Origin: Phragmites australis
Taxonomy: Eukaryota; Streptophyta; Magnoliopsida; Poales; Poaceae
Assembly: GCF_958298935.1 (NCBI RefSeq)
Contig: NC_084933.1
Location: 11,515,001 to 11,579,000, forward strand
Length of the DNA: 64,000 nucleotides
Direction: 5' to 3'
The position numbers and the translations under genes are program-made. The number at the start of each line of letters is the position of its first letter. Within the stretch, counting starts at the first letter, position 1. This document shows positions 11,204 to 21,902 of the stretch, in pieces. The notes under the pieces are model-generated. The model had not been told where the DNA came from and did no database searches. It saw only the letters and a list, made by a program, of their open reading frames with translations.

Positions 11204-11550
11204 TTTTCCCAATAGTCAACATCCGCAGGTACAAACTATTGGTTCTCTTGTATTTGATTCTTCTAGTAACCGCACACATGTGCCACACACGTGTAAAGCC
11301 AAAGAATGTATGTCCTACTGCCATCGATAAAGTGCTTTGCTGCCTGTGTGAGCTCATGCCAGCTAGTATCCGCTCTGCTCCCGTCTTCTCATACTCCCTT
11401 TGATCCACCACACACGCGCCGAGGTCGCTCAGCTCGTGCTCCATTGTGGCGCACACCGAGTCCATTCAGGTCTGATTAGATTGAACAGGGAAAGGAGGAT
11501 GAATATTTAGGAGCAAGTGAACTTGACACACCCCTTATCGGCGACCTAGG
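11204..11550. other. no gene recognised
   Basis: Contains open frames on both strands (102 codons plus, 104 codons minus) without domains. It lies where MAD2 C-terminal exons would be expected on the minus strand, but none was seen. Confidence 0.4.
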
Positions 11551-11910
11551 TGTCAATATCGATGCTTTCCAACACTCAAGCACCTCGGAGGTGGCATTGC
11601 TTATGATCACCAGTACTGTCTTTTGCAGGTTGTTGAATTTCCACCGGTTGAGCACCTTGGAGGTGGCCCATCCTCTATAGCTTCTCCACCTACAGGCACT
11701 TTGCAACAGAGATTCAGATACATAAGAGTAAAGAGGAAACCTGAACACATTCACGAGCAAACCAAGAGGGAGAGAGATCTCAGATGGGAGGAGACCTTAG
11801 AGCTGGGAGGTGAGGTTGGCCCCTCGTCCTGTGTGAGCATCATGGTAAGCCCATACTTCTTCACCTTGATGAAGCTCTCCTCCTGGAACACCACGCAGTT
11901 ATACAGGATA
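11551..11910 (-). pseudogene. MAD2: MAD2 pseudogene, exons 2 and 3 (partly duplicated)
   Basis: Read on the minus strand. Exon 2 (about 11910-11797) begins after TTTCCAG and encodes SILYNCVVFQEESFIKVKKY followed by GLTMMLTQDEG, the HORMA-domain core of the spindle checkpoint protein MAD2. Just after DEG about 16 bases are missing relative to the family, shifting the frame before ANLTSQL. Exon 3 (about 11628-11551) encodes LQKTVLVIISNATSEVLECW, matching the next MAD2 segment. Directly 5' of it (11672-11630) is a second, diverged copy of part of that exon (ATSKVLNRWKFN). The C-terminal exons were not found to the left. The shift and duplication indicate a dead copy. Confidence 0.87.
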
Positions 11911-11964
11911 CTGGAAACCACAACCCACCAAACATAACTCGATGAAACCCACCAAACAAACTCG

Positions 11965-11986
11965 ATCAATCAATCAATCAATCAAT
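11965..11986. repeat. (ATCA)n microsatellite
   Basis: Five and a half perfect ATCA units, in the MAD2 intron between exon 2 and the left end of the CACTA element. Confidence 0.95.
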
Positions 11987-12114
11987 AAAAGCCCAAACAT
12001 TCTCACCGATATACGACATCAAATCAGCACCGACGTTGTCATTCTCCTCCCCGACTAGTGTAGCGTCTCTATCACTATGTAAAAAATAGACAAATGAGAC
12101 ACAATTTAGTTACG

Positions 12115-12460
12115 GGTCATTATACAACCCATCACTTATGTAGCCTTAGGTCAGAACCGGACATTGACCCATCATTTATCACATTAGTGACGGATCATAA
12201 CTACACCTTTCACTTATTATCTAGTCATAAGTGACGGATCTTCATGCACCAATCATAAGTGACGGGTCATGTTAAGACCCATCACTTATTACATGGTCAT
12301 AAGTGATAGGTCTTCCTGCACCAGTCATAAGTGACGGGTCATGTTACGACCCGTCACTTATGACCAGTCATACAACCCGTCATTTATGACCGGTATAGGT
12401 GACAAGTTATATTCTGATCCATCATCGATGACTTAGCTGTTATAAGTGATGGCCAGCTAC
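12115..12460. repeat. left subterminal repeats of CACTA element
   Basis: Multiple copies of a 10-15 bp motif occur in both orientations (CATAAGTGACGGGTC and GACCCGTCACTTATG, also decayed forms such as ACCCATCACTTAT). In En/Spm such motifs bind the element's own protein. Pairs of opposite copies form small hairpins. Confidence 0.9.
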
Positions 12461-12839
12461 TGTGTGCGCAGAACAGACTCAATAGTACTAAGTGCACAGT
12501 AATCTGGCAATTTTGTTCGGTTTCACTAGAGACTCCAATATTTTGTTGATTTGAAGCTTGAATTATTGCTAGGCATTTGAAGGTTTGCATCTCCCCCTTT
12601 CCACCCTCTAACTCCTATTTAATCTTGGTTTTTTGTACTTTGAGTTGTAATCGACAATTTTGCATCTTTATTCAAAATCTTAGTACAAGTGAGTTGTATT
12701 TATGTTAGATTTGATACTAGGTTTGCCCGATCTACCGCTTCATGCCACGGATCAAGTTTAATTGTATAGAATTTTTAATCACATGTTTAATCCCCAATTA
12801 AGGTAATTGTTAATGAAGAATGAATGTTTTACATTGTAT

Positions 12840-15800
12840 ATGGAGGACAAAAGTTGGATGCACTTTGAGACCCGAACTTGTCCGGAGTACCTGAGCGGGG
12901 TGAAGTATTTCATGAGAGTTGCTTTAGCGGATATGAAAGATCATGGTAAAATAGTAATGTATTGTCCATGTCGCGATTGCAGGAATAATAAGAAGTTCCC
13001 AAAACCAGACAATATCTATACACACTTGGTCATGCGTGGATTTAAAGAGAATTATACATACTGGAACAAATATGGCGAGGAAGGCCTTAATGAGAGAGAG
13101 ATGGATCGGTCCATCAATGCCGACAGTGTGGCTCAAGGACTTACACCATGTGATATGGATCATGATCTTAGTGACGAGGACATATTAGGTTTCAATGATA
13201 ATGATCTTGAGGATTTTGTGGAGAATGTGGACCAGATGGTACATGATGTCGAGCGCACGACGAGTATAATAATGGTGAGTTTGCCAAATTCTAAGAATTT
13301 GTGCGTGGTTCTAAGATGCCACTTTATCTCAACTATAAAGAGAAGTACACACGGATATTTGGGAACCTAAAGTTTCTACAGCTAAAGGCAACCTATGGTT
13401 GGACTAACAAGAGTTTTAAAGCATTGCTTGATATGCTAAGGGATATGTTACCAGAGGGGAACTTGGTGCCCGAGGGTGTCTACGACGCGAAGAAGATAAT
13501 TTGTCCTTTAGGAGTGAAAATAGAAAAAATGCATGTATGTAAGCAGGAATGTATCTTATGTCATGGAGAGTATGTAGAGTTGGATCAATACCCCGTGTGT
13601 GGAAGCCATCAATATAAGTGTAGAAATGATGGTAGTGATGGGGATGGAGGCAAGAAAAGTAAAGAGCCTCTTAGGAAGGTGGTGTGGTATTTTTCTATAA
13701 TTCCCCATCTGAAGCGTTTGTTTGCCAACAAAAAGGAGGCCAAATTGGTGTGTTTGCATAACGAGGGTCATAAGAACGACGCAATGATACGGCACTTGAC
13801 GGATTACACTTAGTGGTGAATCATTGATTCCACATTTGATTGGTTTGCTGAAGAATTGAGAAATATTAGGTTTGCTATGAGCACAAATGACATGAATCCA
13901 TTCGGTAACATGAGTACCTCATATAGCACCTGGTTTGTTGTATTGTCGATTTGCAACCTTCCACCCTGACTTTGTAATAAACGGAAATATATTATGTTGT
14001 CAATCTTGATATAAGGACCAAAACATCCTAGCAACAATATCGATGTGTACCTCAGGCCTTTAGTCGATGATCTTAAGAAACTCTGGTCAGAAGGTGTTGA
14101 GGTTTGAGATCAGTACAAGCAAGAGTACTTTACCTTGCACGCCATATTGTTTATCACCATCAATAATCTACTAGCAATTTGTACCTTATCAGGTCAGAGC
14201 AAAAGAAAAGGTGAAGCTTGCCTCCATTGCTTAGAGGACACATGCAGTTTGAGGTTGAACAACTCAAAGGAAATAGTGTACATGCGACATACCGAAACAT
14301 GCACAAGCAGTTCGATGGTACATGGGAGAAAGCGTTACCTCCGAGGTATTTCAGCACGGAAGAGGTCCACAATCAGGTTAAGAATATCAATGTTGTTTTT
14401 GGCAAGCAAAAATGATCCTCCAAGGATGATGAACAAAAAGGAATGTGGAATAAGAAATCAATACTATTTGAGCTAGAGTATTAGGAAAAATTAGATGTTT
14501 GCCACTCTATCGATAACATCCATGTAAAGAAGAATATCTGCGAGAGTCAGATCGGTACATTGCTCCAAATGAAGGGAAAAGGAAAGGATCATAAGAACGC
14601 ACAAGCTGACCTTGAAGAAATGGGCTTAAGGTTGGAGCTCCATACACATGATACAGATAAAGGAAAACACATACCCTCAGCAGCTATCACTCTCTCCAAG
14701 AAGGAGAAAAAAAATTCTGTAAGTTCTTGCACAATATGAAAGTTCCCTCTGGTTATTCATCCAACATCACAATACTTTTTTGGTGAAAGAGCTGAAAATG
14801 AATTTCGCCATGATGAAGTCCCATGATTGCTATGTGATGATGACGTCATTGCTTGCAGTAGCTATTAGGAACATCCTCCCAATTAAGGTTCACGAGGCTA
14901 TCCCAAGCCTGTGCTTTTTCTTCAATGCAATTGAATAGAAGGTGCTTGATCTAGACGCGCTGGAGGAACTAGAAAAAAAGACACTTTGAGACTCTATGTA
15001 TTCTTAAGGTATATTTCCTACCATCTTTTTTTTTGATATTATGGTACACCTCACTGCTCACCTTGTGAAGAAAATACACTACCATGGTCGCATGTTCCTA
15101 CATCACATGTATCTATATGAGAGATATATGGGCGTTCTTAAGTCGTACGTAAGGAATTGAGCCTTTTCTAAGGGATGCATCATGCAAGGTTACGCGACGG
15201 AGGAGGTATTGGAGTAGTCTGTTAATTACATTGACCCAAATAAGCCAATTGACGTGTCTAAGTCTTACCATGAGGGGAGGCTCGCAGGTGTAGGGATTCT
15301 GTGGAAGAGGGGAATAACTCCTTATCCAAAGGCATAGGACCAAGCTCAATTTCTCGTGCTACAACAAATGAGCGAAGTGTGCCCATATGTCGATGAGCAC
15401 AAGTAGATGCTACTTGAAGAGAATCCAGGGCAGAGCGAAACTTGGGTTGCGAGGCAACATATGCAAAGGTTCACGACTTTGTTCTGAGATCGAATCAGAC
15501 AATCGAGTACCTTTACAAGTGCTCTGATAAAAAAACTAACATCGGATCCTATATACACAATTATAACATATCAAGTATACACTATAAATGGATACACATT
15601 TTATACGGTTGTCCAAGATGAGAAGAGCATATACTAGAACAGTAATATCCACATAGATGCTTATGACTACGACATACAGAGGAGCACATATTACGATCAA
15701 ATAGAGGAGATCTGAGAGCTGAACTACTTGGGATTCAAGGTAGCTCTGTTTCGATGCCGTTAGGTACATGGGGCCTGTCCTTGTATCACCTGCCATCATA

Positions 15801-15870
15801 CAAGGTACTGGGAATCAAATTGTAGGCTTTAGAAGCAAGGATTATGACGTATCTGGATGCCTAAGTACAT
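12840..15870 (+). pseudogene. TNP2-like CACTA transposase, degenerate
   Basis: The start ATG at 12840 gives MEDKSWMHFETRTCPEYLSG and then YCPCRDCRNNKKF, the N-terminal transposase-associated zinc-binding domain. A frameshift near 13255-13262 and a TAA at 13291-13293 interrupt it. The main transposase domain follows (LYLNYKEKYTRIFGNLKF, ICPLGVKIEKMHVCKQECIL, DMNPFGNMSTSYSTW at about 13885), with further stops. From 14826 a C-terminal domain of the DUF4218 type is visible (MKSHDCYVMMTSLLAVAIRN), then near 15655-15735 a DUF4216-like stretch (IQRSTYYDQIEEI, ELNYLGFKVALFRC with one shift). Many stops and shifts rule out function. Confidence 0.88.
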
Positions 15871-16139
15871 CGCCTCTTTGATTCTCTTCATGAGATAGGA
15901 TAGACCTTCTGTTGTCATGCTCCTGAAGGTGCCACCCAGGGTCACCGATTCTGGAATGACATTGAAAGCTTCACCTCCTTTGATGTATGCCGCAGACACC
16001 ACCTGCAAAGAAATCCATAATGATTAGTTATGTCAATATCCTGATCTGCACCTACATAGAGCGAACGTAATGCGCCCTGAAGTGGATAGGTTTCGCGTGC
16101 AACGAGCTGCTGAAGGCTGAGCACAGCGGATGCGAGGAC

Positions 16140-17150
16140 CAGCTAATTAATAAATAAAATAAACTTGATTAGCAAAATAAATTGCACGTATTAATTATGC
16201 AAAGAAATAATTAGTCATAGTCCACTTGTGGTAACCATGTCTTTCTCGGTAAGAATTTCACTACATGCCAACTAATAGGAATACATGTAGTGTTTTACAA
16301 TAGTTTGAGGGATATCATCGTTGAAAGTTGACGGTTTTTCTCTATTAAGAATCTAGACATAGATCAAACCAGTTATTGGCCATCATAATAGAATAATTTT
16401 ATGGTATGATTTAAAGCAAGATTTAGTTTTTCATAATATTTCCAACAGCGCAAAGTACATCTTCAGAGGATGAGTAGAACTCCAGTTTTGGCAAACTCCA
16501 GTTTTGGCCATTTAAACTTGCTGTTGTTGTTTCATCATTAGAAAAGTTCAGCCATATTCAAATAAAGTTTAGGCCTTCTTAATGATTTTTTTTCTAAAAA
16601 CAAATGTATACCAAAGTTGTAATTTATGAAAATTTCTAACTTCCGGTGAATTTTGGTGTTTTTTTAATGTGTAGTTTAGCAGATAAAAAAAAGAGAAGTA
16701 CGCTATCAGTTTCTATCAGACAGTTTATGTTCGTTGTTTTCAACGGAGAATTAGGTAGCCTTAGAGGTCAGATAAAATTATGGCTTCTCAACAAAAGTTA
16801 TAGATATTTTTCTGTAGTTTCCAAAAATATACCTTTCTACTGTCATAGCTATTATAGGAAAAAAGATAAAAAGAAATCAAGCATCACTGCTCCATTTGAA
16901 CGAATGTAATCTTTGATGGGTGTAAAGGCAGTGGACATGTATTTTCTATCTACATATTGTTGCTGCAGAAATTTTATAGTTTTGATAAGTTCGTGGAGTA
17001 GTTGTGGTAACATTTTAGGCTTTTGCGGTGTCTGGGGTGTTACAGTTGTTCTCAATAGACGAATTTGTTGAAATTAGCTGCCTTTCTACACCTCTTGTAG
17101 TTAGACTGATGCTACCCTGTTCTTAACCTTAATTCCTTTTCTTTCTTTTA
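16140..17150. other. inter-gene spacer of the CACTA element, possible LTR scrap
   Basis: AT-rich with no coding signal. A phrase near 17034, GGGGTGTTACAG, is reminiscent of LTR ends of some gypsy elements, but no partner LTR or duplication was found, so this is only a note. Confidence 0.35.
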
Positions 17151-18847
17151 TTGAGAACAGGATATACTATACTTGATTTATATAGGACAGATAAGGATTG
17201 TCACCCCTCAGGAACCACAAGCACAGAGGATGCTAGCACTACAGGTCGCCCTGTACAAGATGGGGCGCATAGGAGCCTAAGTCGACACTCGTTGTCCTCC
17301 TCTGACAGCAGCGAAAGCCACTACCACAGCCCGAGCCCTGTTTCGTGCGAGCGGGAGTGCCAATGTCGGGAAAATAGCAAAAAATACAATCCCGATGAAG
17401 AGGTATTTATATGAGTCAATGCATTTTATACTTCTTGAATGGAGGAATATTTTTTATTATGTCAACTCCTCTAGTTTCTCTCTAGATGGAGGAAGCACAC
17501 ACTCTGAGCCAGATAACTGATAGTGGTGAACGAGCTCGAAAGCCAAGGTCACAAGCACAGTGGCCGACAGACAAGGTTGTCATCACGGGAATCGATGCTG
17601 ACGGGGCTGCCTACGGATGAAAAGGCCTTGAATAGATTCCGAAGGGTCATAGGGTCATTGCTCGAGACAGGGTACCAATAATGACTAAATTTGATGACCT
17701 CAGTGATGAAGCTAAGAGGAACTTGTTCGATAATGTCATCAAGGAGTATCTGGAGTACCCTAGAAACATGAGTGAGCGTCAAACGATCGCCACGGTCAAT
17801 GCAGCAATGAAAGCGATCGTAAAACTTCATCAAAACTTTAAGAGCAAGCTTGTTAATCGGTTCTTCGCTAAAGGGGTGGCACCCTTCGAGAGCTACAAGC
17901 ATTTGAAAGAGGAAGATTGAGATATTTTTGTGTAGATGAAGAACTCAGAGCAGTTCAAAAAAGAGAGTAAGGTGAAGAAGCAGCTTCAGGCTAGGAACAA
18001 TCACAACCACATGACCGACGCAACCAGTTACGTGGGGGAAAAGGGCGAAATGGCACGCAGAGAATGAAAATTATCCAAAGAAGGCCATGATAATCCTTGG
18101 TTGCAATTCCTGGGACGATCACGGTCATATTTGCATGCAAGGGGTGAGCTGTGTGAAAGTGGAGAAATCACATTTAGAAACAGCGAAACCTAGTTAGTCG
18201 TAGAAAAAGTAAGAGAAAAGGCAGCCGAAGCTAGCCAAGGTTCTTTCACCGGGGTTAAGGAACATGATCTCTCAGCGGCGTTGGAAAACCCGAAGCACAC
18301 AGGTCGAGTGCGAGGTATATCAAGTTCCTAGAGCTTGAAATACGGCTTTCCCAAAGACATCAGAATGCACAAGAAGATAAAAAGATCAGGTGCAGTGGAC
18401 GTGGTTGCATTGATACTGGACATCACCCAAAAAGTTTACGCAAACATCAGACAAACTCTTGTAACACAGGGAATAGAGATTACCATCCCAACGGAATCTA
18501 GCCCCAAAATTGCAGGGAAGAGTAGCTACGCCTCTAAGGAGGTCGATCAACAAGTAGTTGTTGTCATGACTAAACCAGATACTATTGACCTACTAGAATG
18601 CCCCATGACCTGCAGCCTTGCAATCAGGCCTGGCAGGTATCTCATTGAGGTTGCAAGGGGCCAGGTGCTTCCAGACGTCCGTTTCTTACATATAGTCCCG
18701 ATACGTGCTGGCTATGCCGTGGTTATGGTAGACATGGTACATAGCAATGCCACCAATCATGTGTTGGAGCTCCCCCCAATGATGAAGCCACAACCCTGGG
18801 TGAAGCTCTTCGACAAAGGATCCAGTGGAAGAGAGGCGACATCATGA
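17151..18847 (+). pseudogene. second CACTA gene, N-terminal part (function unknown)
   Basis: Open segments lie at 17151-17414, 17681-17920 and 18335-18847. The middle one, preceded by a split 5' part, reads MTKFDDLSDEAKRNLFDNVI then EYLEYPRNMSERQTIATVN, a stretch seen in plant transposon-encoded proteins that continue into a Ulp1 domain. The third (KYGFPKDIRMHKKIKRSGAV) contains a degenerate conserved block of the same proteins. Introns and stops separate the pieces. No catalytic motif is present here. It lies between TNP2 and the Ulp1-like block, as expected for the second CACTA gene. Confidence 0.65.
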
Positions 18848-19280
18848 TCTCTAGTGCATCCCAGTCTAGACGAGCTTCAAGTGCACCGCCACCGTGCTCC
18901 TCACTTCCAAAGAAGGCAACTTCACTGCCTTCTCCTCCTTCAGAGAAGCTAGCCTCACTGCCTTCTCCTCCACATCCAGTAACCTTGCTTTTGGCTCCAA
19001 TGCCGTCCCCTGCAAAGAGCCCAAAGAAGAAGGAAAAAAGAGGTCAAGAAGAAAGGCTCTAAGAAGTACATGCCAAAGAGGTCGAAGGTCATTGTACCGA
19101 CAAAGAAGTTCACGGATATTGGACCAGCGTGGACTAGTGCCCACACAAAATTCAATTATAAGAACCCTTGCTGACAGTAGATGACCTAACAAGAGCGGGA
19201 CAAGCATGTGTCGACCTGCATAATTACTACATGCAGGCTTCTAGTGACACCAATTATCAAGTCATAGTCATACAATACAA
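18848..19280 (+). other. Pro/Ser- and Lys-rich linker of the second CACTA gene
   Basis: Repeated SLPSPP-type codons (near 18900-18980) and a Lys-rich stretch (SPKKKEKRG near 19030) form a low-complexity linker. It is probably part of the second CACTA gene, since it sits between that gene's conserved block and the protease-like domain. Confidence 0.5.
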
Positions 19281-20290
19281 ACAATGACACTTCTTAAAAG
19301 ATGACGGCTACTTCCTTATGGGTTTCAATGACTTATACGATATCTTCAACCGTGATGCCATGAACGTATCGTTATTACGGATCTTCACATTGTAAGTCCC
19401 TTGAAACTAGACATTTATTAATTAATACCATCTGTATGCACTTGATTAAAGAAACAAAGAAGAATAAGGAGCCCCTCAGATTTCTTGACCTTGAAGCCAT
19501 TATAATCTCGGTTATCCAACTTCACTCCGACTATGCTATGGACTACGAGGCCAAAACAATGCAATATTATTCCAAAATGGACTACCTGTTGGATGCCCAT
19601 AACACTGGTGGTCATTGGATCTTACTGATCGTCTCAAGTGGAACTTATTGTGGTACCTCGACTCTTCAAGACCAGTAGTAGGTCCAAAAGATGAACCTAG
19701 AGAGCATGATTATAGTGTTATAAAAGGAATCCTCAATGCGTAAATTCTTCTTGACTTAGTGTACATATTTAACTTTTCTAACATTCAAATGTTTCATGAT
19801 CGACCCCTCTTTATGTAGGGCTTTTGACAAGTACCTTCTAGGTGATCCTGACTACAACGCGACAGACGGCCGCAGACTGACACGCAAGACCGGATTCGCG
19901 ATGAGTACTACCAAACAGATGTACCTTCAAGCTTTTTTCCTTTCGATATAAATGTAAATTTTCTTTTCCACAGTGCCACTACCAACCACCAGGCAACGCC
20001 TACGGATTCTATGTTGCGTGGAACATGCTCCTCACGCTCCAATCAAAGAATATCAAATTCCCCCATGTAAGTTCAATACAAGATTATTCAATACTACTTT
20101 CAGTAATTAGTTTAATTCTCTGATAACATGATATTGGTTACACACCAAATTATACAGGATTTTTTAGCTTGTTTTTTCAACGACAGTGCACTCCCGAGGA
20201 TTTGACATCGGATCACCAAGTTCATAATGTCTGAAGTCATCAACCCACATGGCGAGTTACACTATATAAACCATAGAGGTCTTATATAAT
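19280..20290 (+). pseudogene. Ulp1-like (C48) cysteine protease domain, catalytic Cys replaced
   Basis: The domain starts HFLKDDGYFLMGFNDLYDI near 19282. The catalytic His context is GGHWILLIV near 19610. The next block, which should read WYLDSSRP, is present one frame over (19640-19672: LKWNLLWYLDSSRP), so a single-base shift separates His from the catalytic Asp. A later exon (about 19973-20065) carries CHYQPPGNAYGFYVAWNM. In C48 proteases the position before GFYV/GYYV is the catalytic Cys. Here it is Tyr (TAC at about 20011-20013), one base from TGC. GT-AG introns are evident after 20065. The protein would be inactive even without the shift. Confidence 0.8.
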
Positions 20291-20504
20291 ATGAGTTGAT
20301 TAGAACTTTATAGTATTTGTGATTCAGTAATAAATTGATGAAAACTTTGTAACCATTACGATTCTGTGATGAAGTGAGTTCTTATATAAGTGTGTTTATC
20401 GATATGGATTTAGATGTGTTGCTGTTCTTTGCAAGGAGAAGATGGCTACCAAATCTTGGCTATGCCCCAGAATGCAACTATGAAACAATACAATCATGTA
20501 GGGT

Positions 20505-20905
20505 AAAATACACATAAGTGACTGGGTGTTCATATAAATGACAGGTAACTTATTAACCTATCACTTATGTTATACATAAGTACCAGGTAACTAGGTTACC
20601 CGTCACTTATGTCTTCTCCCCAGCACATGGGTGAAAGACATAAGGGACAGGTGACTAAGTCACGCGTCACTTATGTTAGGATATAAGTGATAGGTGAAGA
20701 GGTTATCCGTCACTTATCTCTTCTCCTCAACACATAGGTGAAAGACATAAGTGATGGGTGAAGAAGTTATCCATCACTTATATCTTGCTCCCAAACACAT
20801 GGGAAATGAGCATAGGTGATGGGTCACGGTTATGACCCATCACCAATAACTAGTCATCAGTGATGCGCTCGGGGTGATGGGTGTAGGACCTGTCACCCTT
20901 AACCT
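20505..20905. repeat. right subterminal repeats of CACTA element
   Basis: At least six alternating copies of CATAAGTGACNGGT-type motifs and their complements (ACCCGTCACTTATG) form consecutive hairpins of about 60-70 bp. They mirror the left subterminal array. Confidence 0.9.
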
Positions 20906-21016
20906 TTTTTCACGTAGTGTGGTCGCCATGTAACATGCGATGCAGACCAAAGCATTCTATCAAACACCTTTCGGGAGCACCAAACTAATTTGGAGAGGGA
21001 GGCGATGTGTGCTTAC

Positions 21017-21200
21017 CAAAGAACTTGCTAACGATGGCGGCGGAGCCTCTTAGCGTGATGATGTCCTTGGATGCAGTCCTCCACAGCTCAACGCCATCTA
21101 TGATCTCCTCCTCTGCCTTCTCCCTTGTGTTCGTGGCTCTCAATTCGGCTCTTCTCTGCCACGCGCACCGGTGTGAGGTCGTGGCTCCCAACCCTGCAAG
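21017..21200 (-). pseudogene. MAD2: MAD2 pseudogene, exon 1 and leader
   Basis: On the minus strand RTASKDIITLRGSAAIVSKF, then FG, is followed by a donor GTAAGC at 21016-21011. This is the MAD2 N-terminus up to the exon 1-2 border. The family start MA-RTASKD is split: ATGGCG lies at 21097-21092, then 11 extra bases (21091-21081), then AGGACTGCATCC. The ATG is therefore out of frame with the HORMA sequence. The leader upstream to about 21200 starts at an apparent AG acceptor (CACTTGCAG), suggesting a 5' UTR intron. Exon 2 lies 9.1 kb away beyond the CACTA element. Confidence 0.87.
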
Positions 21201-21902
21201 TGCAATAGATTTATCGCCTAAAAAGAATGCTATATAGATGATTAAAATCACACAATGCTTATTTGCCTTTCAAGACTTGACAATTGAATAAACATTTCAA
21301 TTATCTTACCATTTTCTCATTTATTTTCCCATAGAAAATCTAGTTTGTTAGAGTTCCTTATTTTGGAGAAATTTTAGCTATTGTTTGAATGCCGCTTGCT
21401 GTAGCAAAAGGGGAATGAAAAAAATTAGAAAAGGGAAAATAGTAGGTACTTTCAACCAAGAAATCTTTTCTGCACATAATTAAATGATAGTGCAAAAGGT
21501 AAATTTCTTATATGTAGATGTGGTGCAATAGAAAAGGTAGAAGGCACGAGTCAACCATAATTGAATCTCATTCGAAGCTATCCATTTGTATATGTCAGAA
21601 TATAGAATGAAGTTGATCACAATAAACACCTTAGAACCTCTTATGCACATGCTTGAAATTAGCAGGAAGCATGTGAGCTTAACACAAATGCGATTTTAAA
21701 ATAACCAAAAAAAAATCAAATAGGCACTTTCATAGTCTCAATGGAAAATCTGAGAAATGGAAATATGACATCATTTCACATATGTATAAATAAGAAAATT
21801 CAATACTTGATGCAGGTCATGCAAACAATACCCTCCATCTTTGGCTATAGTTAATGTACTGATAGATTGCAATACCAAGAGAATCAGTACAAACTGAACA
21901 TG
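21201..21902. other. no gene recognised
   Basis: AT-rich sequence upstream of MAD2 exon 1 (minus strand), up to the first LTR of the gag-only array. No RHL1 C-terminal exon or MAD2 promoter element could be recognised. Confidence 0.5.

Larger units (their letters stand above)
12073..20919 (+). mobile_element. CACTA (En/Spm-type) DNA transposon, 8.8 kb, degenerate
   Basis: The left end reads CACTATGTAAAAAA and the right end TTTTTTCACGTAGTG, whose complement is CACTACGTGAAAAAA, giving imperfect CACTA terminal repeats. Subterminal arrays of GTGACGGGTC/GACCCGTCAC repeats lie inside both ends. The body carries a TNP2-type transposase remnant followed by a second gene with a Ulp1-like protease remnant, both plus strand, the usual gene order in grass CACTA elements. 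Flanking triplets (TAT left, TGG right) do not match, so no 3-bp target duplication is preserved. The element separates MAD2 exon 1 from exon 2. Confidence 0.9.

Noticed and set aside
16630..17060. Solo LTR ending GGGGTGTTACAG
   Set aside because: No matching start, no target duplication and no internal LTR features could be found.
12073..20919. CACTA element as an intact autonomous transposon
   Set aside because: TNP2 has several stops and shifts and the second gene is broken; terminal repeats differ and no target duplication is left.
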